Shown: one piece after another, positions 1-6,543 of the stretch
Layout of the letters: each line of letters opens with the position of its first letter
Position numbering within the stretch: the first letter of the stretch is position 1
Assembly (NCBI GenBank): GCA_009778375.1
Contig: WRJW01000199.1
Coordinates: 1 to 12,059 of the forward strand
Reading direction: 5' to 3'
Origin: Bacteroidota bacterium
GTDB taxonomy: Bacteria; Bacteroidota; Bacteroidia; Bacteroidales; UBA932
Length of the DNA stretch: 12,059 nt
Made by a program: the position numbers and the translations under genes
The notes under the pieces: generated by a model
Database searches by the model: none
Told to the model about the DNA's origin: nothing
Seen by the model: only the letters and a program-made list of their open reading frames with translations

Positions 1-57
1 GGCTTAAGAGTGGGTAGTATAGAAGCGCCTAACAATAACGCGGGCAACTGGGAATAA
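1..57 (+). CDS. 3' end of an upstream gene (18 codons, partial)
   Basis: Frame 1 is the only plus-strand frame open from the left edge. It reads 18 codons, ending in the residues APNNNAGNWE and a TAA at 55-57; the other two plus frames hit stops almost at once. The stop lies 5 nt before the ATG of the DUF3822 gene, which would suit a tightly packed operon. The fragment is too short to assign a family. It could also be non-coding sequence that is open by chance. Confidence 0.35.
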   Translation, partial: GLRVGSIEAPNNNAGNWE

Positions 58-62
58 TTTTT

Positions 63-899
63 ATGCCTTATTTCATCAATAAGCGCATTGAGGTTTCCAG
101 GTCAACCCCATACAGATTATCCATTCAAGCAGATTTGAATGGATTTTCTTTTGCCGTGTTGGACGACGCCACCGCAAGTTGCCGGATGCTGCACCACCAT
201 CCCCTTCCCGTTTTTACCGATTACAACGAGCTCTACACCGAAACTGCCCTTTGGTGCAAAAAATTCTTACCCACCAACGTCCCCTACTCCTTAGCACATT
301 GCTCCTTTTGTTCCCCCTTTTTTACCTTAGTCCCCGACACGGTGTTTGTACCGGAAAAAGCGGCGCAAATTCTGGCATCCATCCATCATATTCATGATTT
401 GGACGAAGTATACTACTATCCCTTGCCGCCATTAAAAGCCGTTTGCATCTACTCCATTCCCAACGCCCTTGCTACCCCTATCTTAAAGGCCGTTAAAAAA
501 ACCCGTTTCTATTCGGTCGCCATACCTTTGATTAAGATCGCCACTTCGCTCCCCGGACATACGCGGGTCTTGTTTTATCCCCATCAAGATTATCTTTACC
601 TTGGATTGGTGAGGGAGCAGCAATTGCTACTTTGCAATGCCTACGAAGCGCCTCAAGTAAATACCGCGCTCTATTTCCTCTTCCTTGCCCTGCACCAATG
701 GCAATTGAATCCCGAATCCATCCTGCTCTATCTTGCCGGAATGTGTTCAAAGCCTCTTATCCAATTACTCAGTCGTTACTTTCCTCGAATAATATCACTG
801 ACCGATAACAACTTCAGGCTCCCCTCCCAAGAAATGAATATGCAATACAGCCTTATGTTTCATCCCATTCCTCCATGCGCATTATCGGAGGATTCTTAA
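63..899 (+). CDS. DUF3822 family protein
   Basis: This 278-residue protein has no signal peptide or membrane segment and is probably cytoplasmic. The N-terminal segment at residues 19-35 (LSIQADLNGFSFAVLDD), the HTRVLFYPHQDYLYLGLV strand pattern in the middle and the later YFLFLALHQWQL helix match the DUF3822 family of Bacteroidota. To my knowledge that family has an actin/ASKHA-like fold and no established biochemical role. Its gene commonly sits directly before rsmD, and here the two overlap by 25 nt in different frames, implying translational coupling. The ATG at 63 is preceded by an A/T-rich stretch rather than a Shine-Dalgarno, as usual in this phylum. Family assignment is fairly sure; function is unknown. 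Confidence 0.85.
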   Translation: MPYFINKRIEVSRSTPYRLSIQADLNGFSFAVLDDATASCRMLHHHPLPVFTDYNELYTETALWCKKFLPTNVPYSLAHCSFCSPFFTLVPDTVFVPEKAAQILASIHHIHDLDEVYYYPLPPLKAVCIYSIPNALATPILKAVKKTRFYSVAIPLIKIATSLPGHTRVLFYPHQDYLYLGLVREQQLLLCNAYEAPQVNTALYFLFLALHQWQLNPESILLYLAGMCSKPLIQLLSRYFPRIISLTDNNFRLPSQEMNMQYSLMFHPIPPCALSEDS

Positions 900-1417
900 A
901 AGGGAAGGAAATCCATACTCCCAAGCTGGCGGCCCGCCCTACTACGGATTTTGCTAAAGAAGGCCTCTTTAACGTATTGGCCAACGAATACGATTTTAAC
1001 TCCTTGGAGGTACTCGACCTTTTTGGGGGGAGCGGAAGCATTAGTTTTGAATTTGCCTCTCGGGGCTGCCCGGCAGTCACCTGCGTCGAAATAAATCACA
1101 TACATGCCTCTTTTATCAAAAAGACCGCCCTGCAACTCCGATTAAATGCCGTGCGGGTAGTCCGACATCATGTTTTGGAATTTCTCCCCATCTGTACCCA
1201 AACATACGACCTTATTTTTGCCGACCCTCCTTTCGACCTGCCTCAATTGGCTACGCTGCCCCAAATAATCTTGACAACTCCTCTGCTAAAGCCCAACGGC
1301 TCGCTAATTTTAGAACACCCCGGAACTTTTGATTTTAGCCGAGCGCCGGGCTTTTACAGGAAAAAGAGATACGGCTATGTACATTTCAGTTTTTTCTCAA
1401 AAAATTTGTCCGATTAA
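875..1417 (+). CDS. rsmD: 16S rRNA (guanine(966)-N(2))-methyltransferase RsmD
   Basis: RsmD is a SAM-dependent enzyme that methylates N2 of G966 (E. coli numbering) in 16S rRNA on assembled 30S particles. The 180-residue length is normal for the family. Diagnostic features are the N-terminal MRIIGGFLKGKEI, the RPTTDFAKEGLFNVL block at 21-35, the SAM-binding motif I DLFGGSGSISFEFASRG from residue 48, the acidic VEIN strand end at 71-74 and the catalytic motif IV DPPF at 117-120. The start codon lies inside the 3' end of the DUF3822 gene, so the genes are probably co-translated. The last codons contain the -33 element of the promoter for the downstream tRNA gene. Identification is secure. Confidence 0.95.
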   Translation: MRIIGGFLKGKEIHTPKLAARPTTDFAKEGLFNVLANEYDFNSLEVLDLFGGSGSISFEFASRGCPAVTCVEINHIHASFIKKTALQLRLNAVRVVRHHVLEFLPICTQTYDLIFADPPFDLPQLATLPQIILTTPLLKPNGSLILEHPGTFDFSRAPGFYRKKRYGYVHFSFFSKNLSD

Positions 1418-1435
1418 AAATTATCCGTACATTTG
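1405..1435 (+). promoter_or_regulatory. Bacteroidota promoter of the tRNA-Asp gene
   Basis: A -33 element TTTG (1405-1408) is followed after exactly 19 nt by a -7 element TACATTTG (1428-1435). This is a near-perfect match to the Bacteroidota housekeeping sigma consensus TTTG-N19-TAnnTTTG. Transcription should begin around 1441-1443, about ten bases before the tRNA 5' end. The -33 box lies within the coding sequence of rsmD. Confidence 0.8.
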
Positions 1436-1451
1436 CAGCCCCCAATAACCC

Positions 1452-1525
1452 GGTTCGGTAGTTCAGTTGGTTAGAATACGTGCCTGTCACGCACGGGGTC
1501 GCGGGTTCGAGTCCCGTCCGGACCG
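1452..1525 (+). tRNA. tRNA-Asp (anticodon GTC)
   Basis: A complete cloverleaf can be drawn. The acceptor stem is 1452-1458 with 1518-1524 (one G-U pair). The D arm is 1461-1464 with 1474-1477. The anticodon stem CGTGC/GCACG is 1479-1483 with 1491-1495, with the GTC anticodon at 1486-1488. The T arm is 1501-1505 with 1513-1517 and has a TTCGAGT loop. The discriminator base is G1525, as required for aspartate tRNA identity. CCA is not encoded (CTA follows) and must be added by the CCA-adding enzyme. A strong promoter lies just upstream and a terminator hairpin just downstream. Confidence 0.97.
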
Positions 1526-1527
1526 CT

Positions 1528-1564
1528 AAGAGTCAGTAAATTAATATTTTACAGGCTCTTTTTT
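1528..1564 (+). terminator. Rho-independent terminator after tRNA-Asp
   Basis: AAGAGTC (1528-1534) pairs with GGCTCTT (1554-1560), with one G-U pair. After an A-A mismatch, GTAAA (1536-1540) pairs with TTTAC (1548-1552) around a 7-nt loop. The stem runs into a T tract extending to 1564. The geometry suits intrinsic termination of the tRNA transcript, although the stem is AT-rich and may leak into the acetyltransferase gene that starts 15 nt later. Confidence 0.7.
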
Positions 1565-1578
1565 ATACATATACCCCC

Positions 1579-2061
1579 ATGATTACCTACCGCACTGCCC
1601 TTAGCCGAGATGCACAGGCCTTGTTGCAAACACGTCGCCAAGCCGCGCTCTGTAATCATAGTGAGGTATATTCCCGCGCTGTATTAGAAGCATGGGCGCC
1701 TAAAGTAGACGCCAAAACTATCTGTACAGAATCCCAAGCCCTTAACGATCCCGATCGGATTACTTTAGTCGCCGAAACAGATGGAAAAATGGTTGGGCTT
1801 TGTACCATAGGAGTTTCCGAAAGTTTACTTAAACAATGTTATGTGCTTCCGGAGTACAGAGGTATGGGCATTGCCCGCGAATTGGTGGCACGCATTGAAT
1901 CCATCGCTAAAGAAAAAGGGTTGTCGTCCTTAACATTGAGCTCTTCTCTGATTGCCCTCGATTTTTACAAAAAACAGGGATACCACACGCTCCACGCGTA
2001 TGAGTATCCCTTAGAACAGGGACTTTTTATCTCCTGTGTGATGATGGAGAAGTTTTTTTGA
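1579..2061 (+). CDS. GNAT family N-acetyltransferase
   Basis: This 160-residue protein has the size and layout of a single-domain GNAT enzyme, which transfers an acetyl group from acetyl-CoA to an amine substrate. Motif A is clear: the beta4 strand CYVLPEY runs into the acetyl-CoA pyrophosphate-binding loop RGMGIA at residues 94-99, followed by helix ARELVARIESIAKEKG. Motif B follows as a TLSSS strand and the helix ALDFYKKQGY at 126-135. The N-terminal part (TRRQAALCNHSEVYS) resembles YafP-like members, but the substrate cannot be inferred. No TAnnTTTG box lies between the tRNA terminator and the ATG, so expression may depend on read-through from the tRNA promoter. The gene converges on the next one with a 6-nt gap. 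Confidence 0.9.
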   Translation: MITYRTALSRDAQALLQTRRQAALCNHSEVYSRAVLEAWAPKVDAKTICTESQALNDPDRITLVAETDGKMVGLCTIGVSESLLKQCYVLPEYRGMGIARELVARIESIAKEKGLSSLTLSSSLIALDFYKKQGYHTLHAYEYPLEQGLFISCVMMEKFF

Positions 2062-2067
2062 ATACTC

Positions 2068-3150
2068 CTACATCCCCTCTTTGGTTGCCCTGAGTCCGGG
2101 GTAGCCGAAATAGGTACCAATGTTTCCCCTGAACCAGCTTCTCCGTCCCAGCAAAGCGGCGCCGTTGTCAGGCATGCCAAAAGTGGCCCGCAAACTTGCA
2201 GGCGAAGTGGGCAATTCAACCGCCATGGCGTTGGCGCGTACCTGTTCCATGGGACTGTCGGCAAGTACCAAATTTGAAGCGGCGGTAAACGGGGGCGCCA
2301 CCTTAAAAGTCGAAGTCGAGGCGTCGCCTCCTACAATATAGCCGCTTATCCATACATTTTCTCCCGAAGAAAGCAACTGCGCTTCGGCCACCGTATAGGC
2401 AGTTTCGGGGGATAATCCGTCGTTGGCCGGAGCCCCGGGTTTCCACTCCTCGCGGCGCCAAACCTGAGCAGTATCGACGGCAAAACTGAGTTCAACACTT
2501 CCCATGGTCAGGGGGCCTGTACCGTTTGCCAGCACGGTGAGCACCAACATATCCCTTGCAATCACTTTCTTAGACACCTGCATCGGATCTTCTCCTTCCA
2601 TCGAAAGGACAATTTGTAAAGTGCCGGGGGCAAAATAGCCGGTACGCATTTCGTCTCCCTGATACGTCAACGCTCCGTCAACGCCCGTAACCTGTACGCT
2701 GTATACGTTGTAATGATCTTTAAAGTCGTCGTCGTACACAATACGGAGACCGGCATTGACTTGCGTACATACTAACTGTACCGTGTTTTTTACTCCTGCC
2801 GCTACTGCAACTTCGACAATCGAACCGTAGATCGGCCGGTCAAACGCCGGAGCACCAAGATTTTCCGATAAGGCCGCTACCGTATAGGTGGCGGGGTTAA
2901 GGATTACCGGATCGGGTAACGCGCTGTACATCCCTGAAATGACCGTTGCCCCTCCCGTATCGGTAATACCGATTAAGTACTCTCCGAACGGAGTTCCCGC
3001 TTTAACCGATACCGACGTTTCTTTTAACATTCTGATGGATAAAGCGCCCTTGCCCTCTTCGCTCCAACTTAATGCTTCGCACGCGGACGCCAAAAAGAGG
3101 ATTAATCCTCCCAGCATCCATTTCTTCATTGTTTTCCTCTTTTTCATCAT
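2068..3150 (-). CDS. Surface lipoprotein with DUF4493-like and DUF6359-like domains
   Basis: This 360-residue protein has a lipoprotein signal peptide: a lysine/arginine-rich start, a hydrophobic stretch at 11-20 and a lipobox-like LASAC with the acylated cysteine at residue 24. Residues about 36-225 resemble DUF4493, with a GALSIRM opening, the strand GEYLIGITDTGG, and the 'NPATYTVAALSENLGAPAF' pattern of Bacteroidota Ig-like lipoprotein domains. Residues about 245-357 match DUF6359, an OB-fold-like domain: YTVAEAQ, VWISGYIVGG, NLVLADSP, and a closing YFGYPGLRATK. No catalytic residues are evident, so a structural or binding role at the outer membrane is likely, but the partner is unknown. 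ATG codons at 3150, 3147 and 3129 are all possible starts; 3150 lies about 25 nt below the likely transcription start. The gene is divergent from the oxidoreductase gene. Confidence 0.8.
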   Translation of the reverse strand: MMKKRKTMKKWMLGGLILFLASACEALSWSEEGKGALSIRMLKETSVSVKAGTPFGEYLIGITDTGGATVISGMYSALPDPVILNPATYTVAALSENLGAPAFDRPIYGSIVEVAVAAGVKNTVQLVCTQVNAGLRIVYDDDFKDHYNVYSVQVTGVDGALTYQGDEMRTGYFAPGTLQIVLSMEGEDPMQVSKKVIARDMLVLTVLANGTGPLTMGSVELSFAVDTAQVWRREEWKPGAPANDGLSPETAYTVAEAQLLSSGENVWISGYIVGGDASTSTFKVAPPFTAASNLVLADSPMEQVRANAMAVELPTSPASLRATFGMPDNGAALLGRRSWFRGNIGTYFGYPGLRATKEGM

Positions 3151-3180
3151 GTTTTTTTAGTTTAATGGGTTTATACCCTG

Positions 3181-3188
3181 CAAAAGTA
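3181..3188 (-). promoter_or_regulatory. Putative -7 element for the DUF4493/DUF6359 lipoprotein gene
   Basis: On the minus strand 3188-3181 reads TACTTTTG, an exact TAnnTTTG match, about 30 nt upstream of the ATG. The nearest upstream TTTG (3216-3213) gives a 24-nt spacer, longer than the 19 nt ideal, so the -33 half is weak. Confidence 0.5.
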
Positions 3189-3242
3189 AGGCGCCATTTT
3201 TTTAAAACGCGGCAAAAAAACAAAAACTTTGGATAAAAATTT

Positions 3243-3250
3243 TACCTTTG
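3243..3250 (+). promoter_or_regulatory. Putative -7 element for the fusion oxidoreductase gene
   Basis: TACCTTTG at 3243-3250 matches the Bacteroidota -7 consensus TAnnTTTG, 42 nt before the ATG at 3293. No TTTG is found 19-21 nt upstream. The one present (3228-3231) is only 11 nt away, so the promoter may be weak or activator-dependent. It lies back to back with the lipoprotein promoter. Confidence 0.5.
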
Positions 3251-3292
3251 CAACGTTTCCATTTTTAAATTTTAATATTTATTCATAACTAT

Positions 3293-6200
3293 ATGTATCG
3301 TATTGTTAAACATCCCATTCTTCCCATTCCTCAAGAGGATAAAATCACCTTTCTGTTCGAAGGAAAAACCGTAGCCGGCCAAAAGGGCTTTACCGTAGCC
3401 GCCGCCCTGCACCAGGCCGGATTGGTCGTACACAAACACAGTTTAAACCAAAGAGCCCGCACCCTCGAATGCGGCATCGGAAAGTGCGGCACCTGTGAAA
3501 TGTGGGTAGACGGGGAGGTCCGACGGATTTGTATTACCAAGGTGGATCACGTAAAGGAGGTTAAACGTATTCCCGAACTCTTTTTGCCCGATCCGGCTTC
3601 GGGCAAAGAACAACCTGCACCCCGCATTTACAAAACCTCCGTGGCCATTATCGGGGCTGGACCTGCCGGATTAGCGGTCCGCGAAGAGTTGAATAAGGTG
3701 GGAATTGCCAACATCGTGATCGACAATAACGACAAAATCGGAGGTCAGTTCTTGATGCAGACCCACCAATTCTTTTTCTTTGAAAAGGAAAAACGTTTTG
3801 GAGGGATGCGAGGTTTTGACATAGCCAAAACCTTAGCGGGAGACGACCATTCGGGTATTTTGCTAAACGGTAGCGTGTGGGATATATTAGAAGGCAAACG
3901 TTTGGCTATTAAAGATATAGAAAAACAGGGGATTTATTTTGTAGACGCCGACTATTTGGTGGTGGCTACCGGCGCCGTTCCTTTTATGCCTGCCTTTAAA
4001 AATGACGATGTACCCGGAGTCTACACAGCCGCCGTAGTACAGCGCATGATGAACAACGAATTAACCTTGCTCGGTAAAAATATCTTGACGGTTGGGGCCG
4101 GCAACATCGGCTACCTCACCTCCTACCAGGCCATGCAGGCCGGCGCCACGGTCAAAGCGATTATAGAGGCAATGCCTCAGGAAGGAGGCTTTCCGGTGCA
4201 GGCCAATCGCGTAAGGCGCTTGGGAATCCCCGTTTTGACTTCCCATATTTTATTGGAAGCCATCCCCAACGACGATTACAGCGGCATCACCGGCGCCATC
4301 ATTGCCGAATGTAAAGATTTTAAACCTGTTGCGGGAACAGAAAAGCGGATTGACGGGATTGACCTCATCAATATCTGTACCGGCCTGATTCCCGACGACC
4401 AGCTCCTGATCAAAGGGGCCGAACTCTTTGGTCGCCGCTGCTACGGGGTGGGAGACGCCCTCCGCATCGGGGAGGGAACGAGCGCCGTGCTCCGTGGCAG
4501 ACAGTGCGCCCTCGAGATTATGCAGGAAATGGGAATCCGCTGCAACTACGACGATTACCTAACCGTATCCAAAGATTATATCGACGCGCAGCAACATCCC
4601 GTCCCCATTTTGAAAGCCCCCGTACTCCCCTCCCAAGAACGGATGGAGGCCAAAGGTTTTGTTCAGATTGACTGCCTCTACGGCTTTGCCTGCAATCCCT
4701 GCGCTTTTGCCTGCAAATACGGAGCCATCACCAAATCCTCTACGGCCACCGTGCCCGAAATAGACCACACGAAATGTATCGGTTGTATGGAGTGCGTCTA
4801 CCAGTGTCCGGGATTGGCCATTTTTGGCTATAACCTATCCAAACAATGGCTCTTTTTGCCGATTGAATACGAAGCACACGAGGGAGCAGAGGTCTTTTTG
4901 GTAGACAATCAGGGACAAAAAGTGGGCGAAGGAGTGATTGAAAAGATTATGCTCAAACCCAACAAAACCAATGTGGCCAGGGTAAAAGCGACGGGGATGG
5001 GCGGAACAGACATGTTGCAAGCAAGGGGATTTATCGTAAAAGAAAACTACCCGCTCCCCTTAGCGCCCGTTCCTGTATCCGCAGCCACTCAAGCCAAAAC
5101 CTACCTCTGCCATTGCGAAGATATTACCCTTGAAGAGATCCTTAAAACCGTAGGAGATCGCCCCTTTATTTCGGTAGATGAACTCAAGCACACTACCCGC
5201 ATGGGTATGGGTACCTGCCGCGGGAACCGCTGCATCCCCAGGGCCAAACAGCTCCTCCGAGCCTGCGGCATCGAGGTAACCGGAGATTCTACCCCTCGTG
5301 CTCCTCTCTCTAACCAACTCGAAATGGGTAAATTCTATCCAACAGCCCCCACCCCCATTATCACCAACCTTACACAACCTAATCGCCAACCTGTTAAAGT
5401 GGGAGCCTTTATTGCGGGGGGAGGAATGGCAGGATCGGCCCTTTTTCGCTATATGGCTCAAGCAGGATATAAACCGATACTCGCTAATGCCGACCGCGGC
5501 GGATCGTGGAGAAACATTGCCGCCGGGCGCCCCGCTTTTAGCCTTCCGGCCTTAGCCGACATTGCCGGCCATAACTTGGAAATATTTAAAGAGCTGCAAA
5601 CCATGGGCAACATAGACCTGAAACTTATCCGTTACGTAAATTTTGCCCACGACGAAGATACTTACCGCTCTTTAGAGGCCTCCCAAGCATGGTCGGACGC
5701 TTATATGGTAGAAGCCAAAGATTTTCGAAAAGAAATTTCGGAATACTTTAATCCGCACTGCACCATCTATTCCCATGCCCTGATTACCCGCAACTGCTGG
5801 CAAGCCACCCCGGGTAAAACCATAGACCTGATCCGCCGCATCGGCATCAAACACGGGGGAACGGTGCTCGAAGATTGTGCGGTGATTGACGTCGGCAAAC
5901 AGGGCGATACCTATACAATATTGGTACGCACGCATGACCATCAGTATGTAGAATACCATACAGATTTATTTGTCAATGCTTTAGGCGCTTTTGGCGCTGA
6001 TTTTGCACGAAAACTCGGCATAGAAACGGGTATCTATCCGGTACGGCATCAGGCCTTTATTACCCGCCGCCTCCCCATGCTGGGCAAAGAGGGCTGCAAC
6101 CTTGATATGCTGATTGACCGGAGAAAAAATAAAGCCTTCTCGGCCGTCTACGGTCAGCAGTTTGCCGAAACGGGGCAAATCATCGGCTGCGCTTCTCCCA

Positions 6201-6523
6201 TAACCGATCCCCAGGACTCCGGAAAAAATGTCAAAATCAATACCGAAGATTTTATCCGCATTATTGCCGAAACCTTTATTGAATGGGTGCCCAATTTAGC
6301 CGGCGTGGGATTCCAGGCCCTCTGGAGCGGCTACTATGTAGAACCAAGGTACATTGTCGACCCAAAACTCGGCCTCTTTATCGGGATGCGCGGCCATGGA
6401 TTTATGATGTCGCAATACATGGCCAAACTCTATGTGGAGGCGCTGCAAGGCAAACAGGTACCCGACTATTTTAGCGAAATGGCCCTTTCCGGAAAAGGGC
6501 TGAGTGAACTCTCTTTTAAATAA
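3293..6523 (+). CDS. Five-module FAD/iron-sulfur amine or imino-acid dehydrogenase fusion
   Basis: This 1076-residue protein joins modules usually split among subunits. Residues 15-95 are an HcnA/SoxA-type [2Fe-2S] domain with Cys60, 65, 68 and 80. Residues 115-415 are an HcnB-like FAD/NAD(P) oxidoreductase with GAGPAG at 121-126, a second Rossmann motif GAGNIG at 268-273 and a GVGDA flavin motif near 385. Residues 460-510 carry two [4Fe-4S] sites: Cys461/467/470/474 and Cys495/498/501/505. Residues 604-660 are a BFD-like [2Fe-2S] domain with Cys606, 608, 642 and 647. Residues 700-1060 are a DAO-type FAD dehydrogenase with GGGMAG at 709-714 and a closing GMRGHGFMMSQYMAKLYVEAL. Relatives are HcnABC, opine oxidase, D-hydroxyproline dehydrogenase and archaeal proline dehydrogenase. 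There is no C-terminal GcvT-like folate domain, which argues against heterotetrameric sarcosine oxidase. No signal peptide is seen, so it is cytoplasmic or membrane-associated. The probable reaction is C-N oxidation of an amino or imino acid at the DAO site, with electrons passed through the Fe-S centres. The substrate is unknown. Confidence 0.85.
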   Translation: MYRIVKHPILPIPQEDKITFLFEGKTVAGQKGFTVAAALHQAGLVVHKHSLNQRARTLECGIGKCGTCEMWVDGEVRRICITKVDHVKEVKRIPELFLPDPASGKEQPAPRIYKTSVAIIGAGPAGLAVREELNKVGIANIVIDNNDKIGGQFLMQTHQFFFFEKEKRFGGMRGFDIAKTLAGDDHSGILLNGSVWDILEGKRLAIKDIEKQGIYFVDADYLVVATGAVPFMPAFKNDDVPGVYTAAVVQRMMNNELTLLGKNILTVGAGNIGYLTSYQAMQAGATVKAIIEAMPQEGGFPVQANRVRRLGIPVLTSHILLEAIPNDDYSGITGAIIAECKDFKPVAGTEKRIDGIDLINICTGLIPDDQLLIKGAELFGRRCYGVGDALRIGEGTSAVLRGRQCALEIMQEMGIRCNYDDYLTVSKDYIDAQQHPVPILKAPVLPSQERMEAKGFVQIDCLYGFACNPCAFACKYGAITKSSTATVPEIDHTKCIGCMECVYQCPGLAIFGYNLSKQWLFLPIEYEAHEGAEVFLVDNQGQKVGEGVIEKIMLKPNKTNVARVKATGMGGTDMLQARGFIVKENYPLPLAPVPVSAATQAKTYLCHCEDITLEEILKTVGDRPFISVDELKHTTRMGMGTCRGNRCIPRAKQLLRACGIEVTGDSTPRAPLSNQLEMGKFYPTAPTPIITNLTQPNRQPVKVGAFIAGGGMAGSALFRYMAQAGYKPILANADRGGSWRNIAAGRPAFSLPALADIAGHNLEIFKELQTMGNIDLKLIRYVNFAHDEDTYRSLEASQAWSDAYMVEAKDFRKEISEYFNPHCTIYSHALITRNCWQATPGKTIDLIRRIGIKHGGTVLEDCAVIDVGKQGDTYTILVRTHDHQYVEYHTDLFVNALGAFGADFARKLGIETGIYPVRHQAFITRRLPMLGKEGCNLDMLIDRRKNKAFSAVYGQQFAETGQIIGCASPITDPQDSGKNVKINTEDFIRIIAETFIEWVPNLAGVGFQALWSGYYVEPRYIVDPKLGLFIGMRGHGFMMSQYMAKLYVEALQGKQVPDYFSEMALSGKGLSELSFK

Positions 6524-6543
6524 CCAATCATAAATAAACGATT

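Noticed and set aside
3228..3250. TTTG (3228-3231) as the -33 element of the dehydrogenase promoter.
   Set aside because: The spacer to TACCTTTG is only 11 nt, too short for the Bacteroidota sigma factor, which prefers about 19 nt.
5060..5461. A 133-residue minus-strand open frame inside the dehydrogenase gene.
   Set aside because: It is antisense to the conserved BFD-like and linker region and encodes no recognisable domain; it is a shadow frame.
3293..6523. Heterotetrameric sarcosine oxidase (SoxABDG) fusion.
   Set aside because: The HcnA-like and DAO modules resemble SoxA and SoxB parts, but there is no GcvT-like folate-binding domain and no SoxG or SoxD neighbour. Two [4Fe-4S] sites are present that Sox enzymes lack.
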